Positions 44,901-56,759 of a stretch of 64,000 bases of DNA are shown in pieces. The notes under the pieces were generated by a model, which was not told the DNA's origin, did not search any database, and saw nothing but the letters and a program-made list of their open reading frames with translations. Position 1 is the first letter of the stretch; each line of letters starts with the position of its first letter. Made by a program: the position numbers and the translations under genes. Source of the stretch: Patiria pectinifera (Eukaryota; Echinodermata; Asteroidea; Valvatida; Asterinidae); contig CM057149.1 of assembly GCA_029964075.1 (NCBI GenBank), positions 24,318,197 to 24,382,196 of the forward strand, in the 5' to 3' direction.

Positions 44901-47900
44901 TTGATATTCAAATTTGTGGGTGAACATGATTTGATCAATCGCATTGAACGCAGTTCTAGGAGAAAAAAACCGGCACGTGTCATCCAATCTGTGTTCTGCT
45001 CCGAAAATATGACTTCCTTTTTGAAAAGTTGAAGGAATACCGAGACCTTAACCCTTTTCAGTAACAAATCCCCGATTCGTGTCTGACATCTTAGGATTTT
45101 CCGCGGCCTCAGTTCCGAACCAACCCATGCCTACCCAGACGGACCGCACCACAGGTCGGACTGACCCCACCCAGACGGGTGCCACGACGGTACCCCCGAC
45201 GTGCGCCCCGTCCTGCCCGCTAGACAACAGCAACCCGGTGTGTGGAACGGACGGCGAGACGTACAACAGCCGATGTCTGCTGGAGGCGCACGCTTGCCAG
45301 ACCGGAGACCAGTCTCTCATTGTAAGCACGTTTTTCCTCATGCCCAGTATTTGGGCAAGTCAAGGGGAGGAGAAAGGGGCTCAAGGAGACATCTCGAAAC
45401 GCAAGATTCCATTGTCCATTTCCGTACTCTCCTGTTGCCAAAGAGTACAAATGTGCTCTATAACTCTTAATCTTACCGAGCGAAAATTCTCTACATCCCA
45501 CTGAAACTAGGGACGAGACGACTAAAGGTCCATGTATAAAAGTATTTTTTTTTAAAGTAATGCTGTCCTTGTAAATGCACCTTTGTGTCCCATTGAACCT
45601 TATTTTCAATTTTCATTCGTTGCCATTAACAAGGGCATTTTGGTGCCAGGCGCGGATCCTCCCCCCCCCCAGCTCAGTCAAAATATTATAACAATTCATG
45701 AAAAATAATGCAAACCCCCAACCCTCTGCCACCCCCCCCCAAAAAAAATGGTGGTAATAATGTCCACCTCTGCACAAAATACGGACAGGGGGAACTTGGT
45801 TAGGAGGTATCTGTACACTATTCTGACTATTCTGTCATGTATAGTGTTATTATCGTCGGATTTGAACAGCGCCCCCATTGAAAGTATGGTACAAGCCAAC
45901 TGAGGTATTAAAATATTAACTAAATAACAGTCATCACTAATCATTCTCGAGAAGTATCAACATGAAAGATATGAGTCCAATTCAACTTCGATTCTTTAAA
46001 GGTTAACCTGTGTAGTTCCAGCAGAGCACAAATAATACACTTTTACGCCTTTCATTGCCCTTTGTTTTAATGCAATTTGCTAACAACGTCCAGGTGCTGT
46101 ACGACGGACCTTGTATCGCACCCGACGCCGTCGTTCCCCTCCCGAGGCGAGACCCGACCACGCTGGCCTCCCACCGCGAGCCCCGGCCCACCCCGGCCGA
46201 CCGTCCCGTCCGGGAGCGTCTCTCGTACTGCCCCACCGAGGCCGAGTGCTCAATGCTCTACCTGCCGGTCTGCGGCTCGGACGGCACGACCTACTCATCC
46301 TGGTGTCACCTCCGTCTGGTGGCCTGCAGAACCCCCGGTGAAACGTTGACCGTCAGTCACATGGGAGAATGTCTAGAGAGCACCAACACTGGTAATGAGA
46401 AAAGAAAATGTTGGGCCACCTTTTATTCAGAGGAAAAAGACCCAAAACCTGGAAAATTATTGACATGAGTCATCACAAATCATAACAAGTTACATCGCAA
46501 GCCATGATGATGTCTCAGTTCAACTGGCCAGGTATTCCGTTGGCCATTGTTTACCTTTTGATTTGAGCTGTGATGGACTACAGTACACTTTGTTAACTTA
46601 TGAAAACATTGACAGTGTTTGCGAAGGGAAGATAGTTGATATTTCTTTGATCAGTTACAGAAAAGCCATCTTGCTGAAAAACCAACCATAAAACTGAACC
46701 CCCCCCCCCCCCAAAAAAAATATGCAACTTTCAATTTGTGCAATACACACAATGTACCATTTCTGCATCATTTTAAAGATGTACTGTCCGTTCCCTTGAA
46801 TTTCAATTTTGTGCCTTTTTTTTGTCGGTCACCACCATTTTGCTTTTTTGACTACGCTTCATTAGGGCCTACACTACAATGTTCCCAAGATTTCCATGGC
46901 AAGTGTGATATTTAACCGAATGAGATTTTAAGCTCATCAACAAAGGCGGAAAGGCAGCGATGACAAGGAAAGTTTTTGTTTTATGTGGGGAATGGCCGTA
47001 ATCCTTGTGCCCATGGCTTCCACAGCCTTGATCCGGCCCTAAAATTGGCCGAATCACTCGTCCGGTGTCCATTGAATTTCTTTTTTTTCAGCAATAATTT
47101 GTTTTATTTATATTTCGGGGTGAAAATCGAAACCATAGCTCGGACAGTACATCATTAATACTAATTGATGAACAAAGTCGATGATCAACAAGATTAAAAC
47201 GTCGTGTCGTTTGCTTTAATTTTCAATGCTTTCCGCAGGTTGTGGAGAGCCCTGTCCCGATGTTTTCGAGCCTGTTTGCGGTAGCGACAACATGACGTAT
47301 CACAGCCTGTGCAGCCTGCGTCGGATAACGTGCTCGCGAGGGGAGGATTTGCCCACAGCACACGGTGGAGAGTGTACCCTTCCACCCTTGGGTGAGAACG
47401 ATTGCTCATTGCATTTCTGTTACTTCAGTATCAAAGACTTTAGTCTTTTTGTGACTGGCTCGGGGTTTTTTTTTGGGGGGGGGGGCTCAGACTAGGAGTC
47501 GGAAGTAATGATTTGAAAAATCGGAACGAGTCCGACAACGTACACGAGTCCAACTGAAAGTGACTGTTTGATCATTTTCGGCACCTGTTCAGTGATAAAC
47601 AAATACATAAATGGGGAAAGTACCTCCCTGTCATTTTCAAACGATGACGAATCGTGTCCATTTTCTTTTTGGGAGAAGGGGTACGGTTAGAAAAAGACCG
47701 ATGACATTGTCATTATGTTCCTTGCACGTTGTGTCCTGGCGTTATGGACTCACATCCTCACGTACGTGCGTGTTGTCTGTGCACGGTATCATGCTCAATG
47801 TGGTGAAATACAAAATGTATTTCGACTGATCCTCCAGTTGCACCAAGCTGACTCTTAGATACCTCAGAGAGGTCTACCATGGCGTGGGGGGGGGGGCCGC

Positions 47901-50841
47901 AAGGCGGCACTTGCCCCCCCCCCCCCCCCGAAAAGTAAAAAAAAAGTGGAGAGAAAAAAGGGGAATTGAACAAAGAGGACGAGGGGCGAATCTGTTAATT
48001 TAATGTATTTAAATGTATTTTGACCAACACACAACATGGACGGTTTATAACAAAGCGTCGAGTGATGTCTGTCACCCGATCCCGATTTTTCCACAGCCGA
48101 TGATTTCTCGCTTCGGTTCTGGAGAGTGCTTTGCCCCCCTCTAGAAAAAGATCCTGCCGATGCTCATGAGTTCTACGTTTTCCTGCATTTTTTTTAATGT
48201 GGAAATCATTGAAAACCTGAGCCTAATTATGTAGTTCCCGTGCTGTTTCCTCGCCTATTTTCCCCGCAGTGTGTCCTCTGGCCTGTCCTGGGATCAATGA
48301 CCCGGTGTGCGGCACGGACGGGAACTCCTACCCATCTGTGTGCGTCATCAAACTGGTTGCATGTCGCTCTGCCGACGAACGGGAGAAGGAACTGCGGGTG
48401 GCGTACCGCGGACTGTGCATGAACGGTAGGTAGAAACCGTTTCAAGTCACTGGAGCAAGTTTCATTGGAACTATGGGCGAAATGATATTCAGGGGCGGAT
48501 CCAGCTTTGGCTGGGGGGGGGGGGTTCGTTGTTATTAAGGATTGGTTGGTAGGCATGTGCTACTTTATTTCTGCGTGATTTACGGGAGGGGGGTGGTGAA
48601 CCCTTTACCCCTTCCCCACCCCACCCGTAGATCCGCCACTGGTATTCTGGTGAACGTAAACAGTATATTCGCTTAGTGAAACAGCTTACAATGCAGCCAA
48701 AATGCCTTACCTGGATATTAATCTTAGCTAATAACTGCCTTGCATGAAATTGTACTGTTCGATAGCCGAACCATGTATTTTGCCCCGGACCAGGCATTTT
48801 TGGCAGGGTCGGACTCCAATCAGATCAGAGGGTTAAAAGATAACTAGAAACGCTCAAGGTCCGCTGGAGATCTCAAGAAGCGAGGTGTTGGGGACCTGTA
48901 TGTGGGGGCGCTGTTTAATTGCGGGCGGGACCATCAACACGGTGGGCTGTATTTTTATGTTCTGCAACCAAGTATAATCACTCACAATATTACGAATGAG
49001 TGAAAGTTGGGCGCCGTAGGTTAGATCCCTATGTTCTCTCTCTCTCTCCCGCTTATCCCCTTCTTATCCCTGCAACATTTGACCTTTCTTTCTGTTGTGG
49101 TTTCTAATCAAATCCTCCATTTCAGTGAAATGAATTTTCTCTTTGATATCCTATTTGTGGATCTGGAGGAGTTTGAAAAAGAAGTAAAGCCCTTCGCTCG
49201 TTCCCCCCGCCCTGCCAACAGGACGCTGGAAAGGGCTGATGTCTCTGGTCTCTCATTGGATAGATTTAGCGTGATGTGACGTAGCACGCAGCGAAAACTT
49301 GCCGCATGCAGCAGCTGTTTATCATACGCAGCGTGCGCGCTGGCTACATGCGATGCATGCGCATGCCATGATAAGTTACCCAGACTGCCATGCGTACTTC
49401 CTTCACAAGATTCCTTGAAGCTCCAACCTCGTGTCCAGTGCTTACGTTATTTCCAACGTTGTTTCCAATAGTAAACCCTGGATAGGAAACTTCCTTCCTG
49501 CATCCTGATTCGATACCGCAATTGGCTAGAAATGGATTTATATCGTGTAATTGGTGTTGTTATTCACAACGTGCAGTACGTGTTTTCGCGATCATTCGTC
49601 CACGCCTTCTCGAAAATATTCATTTCCTTTCCAGTTTGTTAATATGAAATGTGATACTGCATGTTGTCTCGTTAAGATCGTAACAGTTTAATTAAATAAA
49701 ATCATGTTTTCGTAACTCACGCCATGCTCGCGCTGCGACGAATTGATTCTGTTTTTACCCCAGACACCGCATACAAAAACAAACGAAAATGTAACGTACA
49801 GGCAGGCACCAGACTACTCCTAATTTGCATACGTGTTCAAAAATCTTGCACATGCAAAATGATCCAATACCAGGGTGAGAGAGGAGGTAGTGATGGGCGC
49901 GTACTGTTCGACACCCTGGGGACGAGGTTGTTGAAGCTCATCAGCCCTTCCCATTGCCCTGTTTGCGGGGCGGGGGTACGAGCGAAGTAAAGCCCAGAAC
50001 CATTCAGTTAATTGAAGCATGCGCATGATGATCACTGACTTCACTTGGATACAGAAAGAAATATTTGCCAGCGGAAAAAGGGGGCCGGGGGGGGGGGCTA
50101 ATTCAGCTTTATGCAGGGAGAATGCACAGCCCCCGACACTGTCAGGTTCTCCACATACGTGGGCTTTAGAGTTTGACAGACGAGGAAGTGCCCAAGATTG
50201 CCAGGGCAATTCCACTGCTGAGGGCGTATCCAACAGAAAGAGCCAGTTCGTAATGAACTTTCCTCCACTTTATGGTCTGGGGTGCAAAGAAATTATGCAT
50301 TTTATTGGGGGAGGGGAGTCAAAATTTTCATTCATGCATAGAGCAAGTTTTCTTACTCAATGATTAACGGTGTAGTACCATTTGTATGCGGTAGAGCGCA
50401 ATTCGCAAAAAAAATATATACAAATTACACTTTCGCCGGACACCTCATTGTTTTCATCTAAGAATTTCAGTTCAGCAAAAACGATCTTTTGTTTATTAGG
50501 ATTTTACCATTTTTCAACATAGAAAACAATTTAATAACAACGCTTTTTTACGTTAAATCTGCCATGGTATAAACAACTGTTTTGATGAGCAGATATTTTA
50601 TGAAAGAATTCAAAATCTCAATGAGATTAAAAGTTGACTTATTATTGTCGTTATCGACATTTTTTTCTTCAATCTTTCAATTCCAGAGCCGTGCCAGAAT
50701 AGTTGTCCAGAGCGTGAATTTGCCCCTCTCTGCGGATCCAACGGGCGCACCTACCAGAACGAATGCTTCCTGTGGCTTGAGATGTGCCGTCATCCGGACC
50801 TGGTCAGATTCGACAAGGACTGCAATTTGGCTATTCCATAA
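41955..50841 (+). CDS. Secreted six-domain Kazal-type protease inhibitor with acidic segment (9 coding exons)
   Basis: Coding exons: 41955-42067 (ATG 41974), 42585-42836, 44119-44292, 44635-44724, 45095-45321, 46094-46391, 47239-47391, 48270-48425 and 50687-50841; total about 532 residues. All junctions are phase 1 except the one inside Kazal 2 (phase 0). Order: signal peptide (LLGIWLVVMCCIYIPCVRA), Kazal 1, acidic Glu/Ser segment, Pro/Thr linker, Kazal 2 with a Pro/Thr leader, then Kazal 3 to 6 and the stop. Kazal domains lock into serine proteases through a loop after the second cysteine. The residue at the P1 position differs in every domain (Arg, Leu, Met, Asp, Gly, Glu), so a broad or partly non-inhibitory function is likely. 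The donor after Kazal 1 is GC rather than GT. The acceptor before the ATG exon is strong, implying an upstream noncoding exon. Confidence 0.88.
42585..42836 (+). other. Kazal domain 1 exon
   Basis: Reads SCKQSLRRCQRNS, then EVCGSDGRTYPSHCSLLFAA, CRR and HAGAC. Two cysteines, the CGSDGxTY core and the last cysteine are all present. P1 by position is Arg (C-Q-R), predicting trypsin-like targets. The C-terminal loop is longer than usual. The exon ends ACAG|GCACGT, a GC donor in the correct phase. Confidence 0.85.
43284..43382. mobile_element. Short MITE in the first Kazal intron
   Basis: The ends CCACGGGCGTCGC and GCGACGCCCATGG are inverted repeats. A G/A-rich half faces a C-run half. CAAGAG flanks both sides, but within a (CAA)n tract, so the target duplication is uncertain. 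Confidence 0.7.
44119..44292 (+). other. Acidic segment exon
   Basis: Encodes a Glu/Ser/Asp-rich stretch (EEEEEELEWED and SSEKSSEEDES) of about 58 residues, phase 1 at both ends. The SSEED motif recurs in the acidic parts of the other cluster genes. Confidence 0.8.
44635..44724 (+). other. Pro/Thr linker exon
   Basis: Thirty residues rich in Thr, Ser and Pro (RPPTVSSAMTSKPP), probably an O-glycosylated spacer. GT-AG borders, phase 1. Confidence 0.65.
45095..45321 (+). other. Kazal domain 2, first exon
   Basis: A Pro/Thr leader, then CAPSCPLDNSNPVCGTDGET, Y-N-S-R-C and ACQTGDQS. P1 is Leu. The exon ends in phase 0 (ATT|GTAAGC) before the last cysteine; the domain is completed by LYDGPC in the next exon. 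Confidence 0.85.
45647..45895. repeat. MITE-like repeat in a Kazal-gene intron
   Basis: Starts CAGGCGCGGATCCTCC and shares the core TCGGATTTGAACAGCGCCCC with 40255-40590. The right end was not resolved. Confidence 0.6.
46094..46391 (+). other. End of Kazal 2 and Kazal domain 3 exon
   Basis: Starts VLYDGPC, closing Kazal 2. After a Pro/Arg linker comes YCPTEAECSMLYLPVCGSDG, then TTYSSWCHLRLVAC and HMGEC. P1 is Met, common in inhibitors of elastase- or subtilisin-like proteases. Clearly GC-rich compared with the flanking introns. Confidence 0.87.
47239..47391 (+). other. Kazal domain 4 exon
   Basis: CGEPCPDVFEPVCGSDNMTY, then SLCSLRRITC and HGGEC. The usual DG is DN here. P1 is Asp, unusual for an inhibitor of common digestive-type proteases. 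Confidence 0.87.
48270..48425 (+). other. Kazal domain 5 exon
   Basis: VCPLACPGINDPVCGTDGNS, then YPSVCVIKLVAC and YRGLC. P1 is Gly. Phase 1 at both ends. Confidence 0.87.
48494..48640. mobile_element. Short GGCGGATCC-ended MITE
   Basis: AGGGGCGGATCCA at the left and TAGATCCGCCACT at the right are inverted repeats around a G-run and an A/C-rich interior. TATTC occurs on both sides, so a target duplication is only suggestive. Lies in the intron before Kazal 6. Confidence 0.65.
49193..49986. mobile_element. MULE-like non-autonomous element with perfect 9-bp target duplication
   Basis: GTAAAGCCC flanks both sides exactly (49184-49192 and 49987-49995). The ends are inverted repeats of about 50 bp (TTCGCTCGTTCCCCCCGCCC at the left; GGGCGGGGGTACGAGCGAA at the right). 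The interior includes GATAAGTTACCCAGACTGCC, also seen in the 15278-15953 copy. No transposase. It sits in the last intron of the multi-Kazal gene. Confidence 0.88.
50687..50841 (+). other. Kazal domain 6 and stop codon exon
   Basis: CQNSCPEREFAPLCGSNGRT, then YQNECFLWLEMC and DKDC, ending NLAIP and TAA. P1 is Glu. AATAAA follows at 50987. Confidence 0.87.
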
Positions 50842-50986
50842 AACAAAAACTTCCTTAAACTTTCGAGTCAAAGTCACATTTCCCATTATTAACTTGAGGT
50901 GGATCACGTGGCCGACGAAGGTGTCAATGTTGTAAAGAAAATCAAATACTGTAAATACACGTTTTACAATGACTGTTTTACTTTAA

Positions 50987-50992
50987 AATAAA
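50987..50992 (+). other. Polyadenylation signal AATAAA
   Basis: Canonical signal 146 bases after the Kazal gene stop. Confidence 0.75.
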
Positions 50993-51241
50993 TCATAGTC
51001 CGCTTTTTAACATTTACATAATTCTGATTGTAAAAAAAAGAAAGTTAATCGCAATCAACTTTTGATATGTTAGCATACTTTTGGTTTATGAAAATTGAAT
51101 TATAATCATTATTCTTATCGTTATGAATGCAAATGCGCCGTCAACGGGCGGGCGAAAGCAAACTTTTGTTCTAGAGACTATTTTGTGAAGAAAGGTGGGG
51201 GTTATTTTGGTTCCGATGAATAAAACCACGCCCGGGAATGT

Positions 51242-51390
51242 GACTTACATTTTAATTGATAGCGGGAGTATGTAATAAAATGTACCCGCATGAAAGAAGA
51301 GTGCTTCACAAAATTTGACTTAACATTTTAATTGAAAGAGGGAGTATGTAATGAAATGTACCCGCATGAAAGAAGGGTGCTTCACAAAAT
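51242..51390 (+). repeat. Tandem duplication, period 75 bp
   Basis: Two copies starting GACTTACATTTTAATTGA and GACTTAACATTTTAATTGA, at 51242 and 51317, about 90 percent alike by eye. Confidence 0.9.
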
Positions 51391-51394
51391 AGGC

Positions 51395-51552
51395 TGTGCA
51401 GCAAAAACTACTGGACAGAATCGGGAAAACGTTGGTATCATAATTCTTCCAAAAGGATTCTCCATCAATTGGTACAGGTGGTTTGAGTCTCGAGGTAGTG
51501 GAAGTATGCCGTTCGGTGGTTTTTTTGACCTTTTTTTGACCACCCTGTATAG
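51395..51552. repeat. Possible decayed mariner-type MITE end
   Basis: TTTTTTTGACCACCCTGTAT near 51533-51552 resembles a Tc1/mariner-type terminal sequence. The matching left end was not resolved. Confidence 0.35.
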
Positions 51553-52814
51553 AGTACCGAAGTGTGACGCCATTTAGAACCAGAAAGCGTAGTGCAAACG
51601 GATGGAGTACGTGTGCGTGTTTGTTCACGGGCTGAATAGGGTGCTAATGTCTTTAACACACATTTTGTGCGCGTGATGTATTCACTTCGGCACTCTATAA
51701 CCATGGTGTAACATTTCCTTGAGAAAATTTGCCAAGCACGTGTTTTTTTTTCACTGAGTAACTCCACTGAGTTTCCCTGTCAGAATAGGACAGCACGCCG
51801 ATGAACCTTATGCAGGATTCCCCTGTTCTGTATATCCTGAAGATGCAGACGGATAAACAGATATGATATCATTGACAGATTGCTTGAATTGCTCTTGTTG
51901 CACAACACTTCCTTCCTCGAAGGGCCCGTAAAAAAAAACCATGCAGATTTGTAGTCGCAAAGGCGCGGAGATATAGGCAGTTGTTAAAAAAAAGGACATG
52001 GCGGTGGAATGTCACTATGGAGCCATAATGTGTTCGCGCGGTCAGTGATCTTTATTGCCGTTCGGCTATAGTCTATAGACAATACAACAGCTGTTTGAGC
52101 AGATATCCAGGGTCCTGAAATAAAGGGGGGGGGCGGGGGGGGGGGGCATCGCGCATGGCCAGGAGGAACCCCTGGCAATATATACTTTTGCTTGAACTCA
52201 ACTGATTCATTATGAAAAGTGAACCATGGATAATACGTCCGCATATTTTGTGGGTGTTCTACTACATTATCTTCCTGCAGATTTTCTTCAAAATGTAAAG
52301 CATCGTGCTAGAATTTTCAGATGGATATTACTGCATGGTTGTCTGTGCTGTTATTAAAAAGTCGTTCCTCCAAATACTCTAAGTCTAATTGACAATTTAC
52401 ATTTTCTTTTCTTTAACATTTCCTGTCGTTGATTTCTGTCGCAGAGTGAATGTACACGTACAACTATCGTAAGCCACCATGTCAACATTTAAATGGTATT
52501 GTTTTCCTTATTGGGGCTCTGGTGCTAATTGTTTGTCTTTTATTTTTTGTTTGTAACATTGCAATTAAGTGAAAATAAATGTGTATTATTTTGCATTTAA
52601 TGTTAAGACATAAGATACTTGGATAATAAATCACGAGGATTGTGTTGACTTCAAAGAATATCACGTTAATGGGCGACTTTGGTAACACCCCCCCCCCCCC
52701 GCCCTGCCGCTCACCATAGGCGATTTCAGTTGACCAGCAAACCACACACACAACACCCTACATAATTTTACTGTTTTACAAAAAAGCTGGCATGAACTGT
52801 GTGTTGCCGCCCAT
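51553..52814. other. Gene-free stretch
   Basis: No exon recognised. A long G-run with single interruptions near 52125-52147 could form G-quadruplexes. Confidence 0.4.
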
Positions 52815-53290
52815 GCCCAGGGGCGTAGCACGGTCAAGTTATATTGGGGAAGGGTATATTTTTTTGAAAAGAGCACTTGCACATCCGTTGTGAAATGTAG
52901 ACAGGTTTTTTTCTCCAGACACTTGGCCTCCGTAAAATCAAAAAGCGGGGGGAGGGCTAGTACCATTTTTTGAAAAGGGCACTTGTTCAGAAAAAAGGGC
53001 ACTTCGTAAAAAAGGGCACTCTTTACAAATTATTGGGGGGGGGGGGTTTGAAAAGAGCACTTGCACATCCGTTGTGAAATGTAGACAGGTTTTTTCTCCA
53101 GACACTAATTGGCCTTCGTAAAATCAAAAAGCGGGCACTTGTTCAGAAAAAAAGGGCACTTCGTAAAAAAGGGCACTCTTTACAAATTATTGGGGGGGGG
53201 GGGTAAGCACGTTGAAAAAAAGGGCATTTGAATGGAAAAAGGCAGTCTTTACCAAAAAAATTGGGGGGGGATAATATCCCCCCCCCCTGG
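52815..53290 (+). repeat. Repeat unit with internal 184-bp tandem duplication
   Basis: TTGAAAAGAGCACTTGCACA occurs at 52864 and again at 53048, followed in both by GAAATGTAGACAGG, GGGCACTTGTTCAG and TACAAATTATTGGGG. The outer ends AGGGGCGTAGCAC and GGCTGCGCCTATG suggest a MITE that gained an internal duplication. Confidence 0.8.
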
Positions 53291-55540
53291 CTGCGCCTAT
53301 GATACCTCAATCATACACGAACTGAGTGAAAGAATGTTTGCCGAATTCTAATGGTGTATTAAATCATTCATAGTGTTACACATTTTTTAGAAAAATGTTT
53401 CAGAAGTATTTTCAGAATTAGCTTGCAGTTGCAGTTAAATAATTGGTACAAGATCACTAAACAGGCATAACGTAGTTACTGTTGTATCTATTATGGCCTT
53501 GATTTGGCACAACATGAAAGGGAAGAGTTAAAAGACACTTCTAAAGGAAATCCCTTCTTGACAGTGAAAATATATAGCTTGAAAAAAGGTGGGTTCTCAA
53601 CTTATTAGCGTCTATTTTGTACGCCCTGGTGATTTCCACATGACTGAGCAATCAATACGGTGGTGCTGGGAAGAGCCAAGTCAATAAATAATGAGTAACT
53701 TCGGAGAGGAGACGTGTTCATGTGCCGTGCCAGGCGTTCACTGCATGTTTTCAGAAGCAAGAAAAGGTCCAAAGGATGATGAGTGCATAGGTTGCCAAAC
53801 TCCTCAATCTGCCACGGTATAGGGACGTCTATCGGTTTGGGACGGGGGGGGGGGGGACATGTCTCCCTCCCCGATTGACGCCCATTATACTTTGTTAAAG
53901 TTGTCAGGGGTGTTATCATAATCGTTCCCTCCCCCACTTTTTTTCGTCCCCGAATAAAAATTGTAGTCCTACATTTGATTCCACAGCTCAGAAAAACTGT
54001 TTCAATGACTCAAAACACAAAAACGAAAAGCTTTTGCTAAAAACAATTGGTAAGTGGTCAGAAGTTGCCTCCGATCACACCACGTCCACAGAACGTCTAG
54101 AATCCACAATTTCCTGGGCCCCTTAATTACCTGGGCCCCGAACCCCACACCTTCAGGGCTTCGCGCTTGCATTGGTTCTGATCAAGGTATGCCCCCCCCC
54201 CCCTTTTTTTTTCAAAAGCGATTGACGGCCTTGCAAAGTATTCCTCCATGCCAAGACCTTCATGGACAATACTGGATGCATGAAATATATTTCACGAGCA
54301 CATTAATTTGTCAGCATCAATTCATAAGGTCATGTATAGCTTTGGCGATAAAAGGGGGCCACAAAAGATGGGAACATCATAGTGCCCACTGATGGCTCCA
54401 TAAAAAAAAAACACGGCGTACTCGGAGATGTTGATTCTGGGCTGATTTCGCAATTGAAAAGCGTAGGTGGTTGAGCGCAACCTGCAAACAGCGTAATCTA
54501 CTTGGTTGTTTATCAATTACTAAGGAAGGGATAATACAAGCCTGATGTCTACCGGCTTATCTAGCTTCTCAAGTCGCCAGCCACTCAAGGCTGTTTGTCT
54601 AGTTCATTGTGTAATTCCACCACAAATATGAAAATGTGCTGCACAGATTTGCACTGAAGGGGATCATTTTATTTATCCTTAAGAAACTTTATTTCTAACA
54701 TTGTATGCTTGCTCTATGAAAGACACGCTCATATTCGATATTCCTAGGCATCTGGAGATTGCGACAATGTAGGACAACATTTCCTGTAGTGTCCTTCCTG
54801 TGATATTGCCGATGTACGTATTGAAACTTGCATTTTGTACATTTGTTTTTCGTTTGAAGCAACTGCTTAATAATTCAAGTATAAAGTTTATGACAACCTG
54901 TTGAAGTTTCAGCTCAATGGATGCTATGCATTTTGGGAAACATAATGCACATGTTTTTTGGGCCTCGAACTGGATTCCGATGCTTTTGACGCACGTAAAA
55001 AGGTACTTCCCATCACCTATCTGCCATACTAGGAGGGTGATGTTGGGAGGGGGGGGGGGCTGGGCATCCTCAACCCAGTGCTTGCCCAAGGCAAAGGACT
55101 TTGATCAAGCAAAAGATTTGTTCGAAAAGTTTTGCATTTCAACCACAGAGGTTGCGTATCATGGGCCTACAAAGCGCACATTACTTATTACTGATGTCCG
55201 AATTCGTCTGCGAGGGCTTTGACCTGGAACGCTCGGCTATCACCTGTTCTTTGTTCTATGTTTAGATCATTTCCAGGCTCTGAGGTTATGCAACTATAGA
55301 GCAACCTTGGAATGATGTAACCTAAACTTTGACTATTAACGCATCATTCCAAGTCAAATCGGTGTGCATGTACAGTATACTGCATGTACTGCTGGGGAGG
55401 AATCTGCCCTGATATTTTCACCTTTTTTTTCAAATTTCAAGGCAAAAGAGTTTTTCCCCACTGACCGTGCATAGCAAGTGTCAATAATGTATATATACCT
55501 ATTTCTCCATAGTATACCGTTGTTTGAAAAAAAATTGAAA
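53291..55540. other. Gene-free stretch
   Basis: No recognisable exon. The frames at 54054-54392 and 54679-55089 have no domain, and their proline or glycine runs come from C- or G-homopolymers. Confidence 0.4.
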
Positions 55541-55547
55541 TATGAAG

Positions 55548-55742
55548 CAGGGGCGGATCCTGGAATTTTTGCAGGCGGGTGGGGGTGTCAGGCCCCTTCA
55601 GATTTTACAATGTCCAATTGTTGCGAACAGGCACGCAATTATTATTATTATTACTGTTATAATTTATTACTGTTTTGTTTTTCGGTGTCAGAGCAGGGGA
55701 AGGGGTTTCTACCCCTCCCCCCCCCTCCCCCGCATCCGCGCC
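55548..55742. mobile_element. GGCGGATCC-ended MITE with 7-bp target duplication
   Basis: CAGGGGCGGATCC at the left and the imperfect complement GCATCCGCGCC at the right. TATGAAG flanks both sides (55541-55547, 55743-55749). Confidence 0.7.
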
Positions 55743-56439
55743 TATGAAGATACACTTAGGTACAATTGCTTAACTATGCTGGGCAGCAATTTGCAGATTA
55801 TGTGGATGTTTCTAGGTGTTTATTATGAATTTCAGTCGCCATTTGAAATACAAGACTTGGCCAAGGTTGAACCTTCAGCACTGAACCCTCAGCATTGAGA
55901 TATCGGAACGACCTTCGTTTCAATTTCAACAACAGGGAAATCCCCAGGCCCAAATATCAAATAATCATAACAAATTATGACATGCCACGTGACTTTTCCC
56001 AAAATTTTGGGAAAAGTCATACGACCTGCAAGAAAACGCCAGCTGTTTTAGTGTTTATATCACATGTAACAGTTCACGTGATACCGAACGGTTAATTATA
56101 AAATTCAGGCAAAGCTATTCAGGTTGCTTTTTTTGAAAGCAAATTCAGTGGAGAGCTAAAAATGTACATTTTGGGGTTTTTTTTGGGGGGGGGCATTCTC
56201 TTCAGCTATTCCTCGTTGCGTTGTATACATCATGCTCCAACATTCTTTTCTGCTAACTTGTGTAACAACAATGAAGGAATTGTGTAACTTCTCATATAAG
56301 GTGTGAAATTTTAATTGACCTTCCTGTTTGGTGAGGAGTTTGCTTTACTTATTGGTTTGGGTTTGACTTCTTCCAGGGGGATTACAAGCAAGGCGCTAAT
56401 TGGAAAGCATGCACGCAGGCAGCGCATGATTTATGTCTA

Positions 56440-56748
56440 CCGCGGGGGAAGAGAACCGAGATCACCACCTAAACTTTGCCAGCAGCAGCTGCGGCTGTTT
56501 ATTAGCGTGTTACATAATTCTTTCTCCCTGGTTCCTGTCTGATGCTTATCTCTCCCGGCATCCCATCTTGCCTCGCCTGGGGTTCGAAAGTCCTTGGTTG
56601 ATCCCCCGACCTGAAGATCATCAATTCCTCCAGGAGTGCTCCACCGGTGCGGACCCATACCCGCCGACCAGCCCGGTGACATCCCGGCAAGGAATCTCCT
56701 CCCATCGCAACTAATCCAGGAGACAAGCATCCTGAGCAGCGGAGCAGG
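56440..56748 (+). other. Possible noncoding first exon
   Basis: A GC-richer stretch ends at a strong donor, GAGCAG|GTGAGT, near 56748, in otherwise AT-rich DNA. It has no convincing protein. It could be a 5' leader of a gene lying beyond the window, or repeat sequence. Confidence 0.2.
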
Positions 56749-56759
56749 TGAGTATTCAG

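Noticed and set aside
54679..55089. 136-codon minus-strand open frame
   Set aside because: The proline run comes from a homopolymer and the composition is not protein-like.
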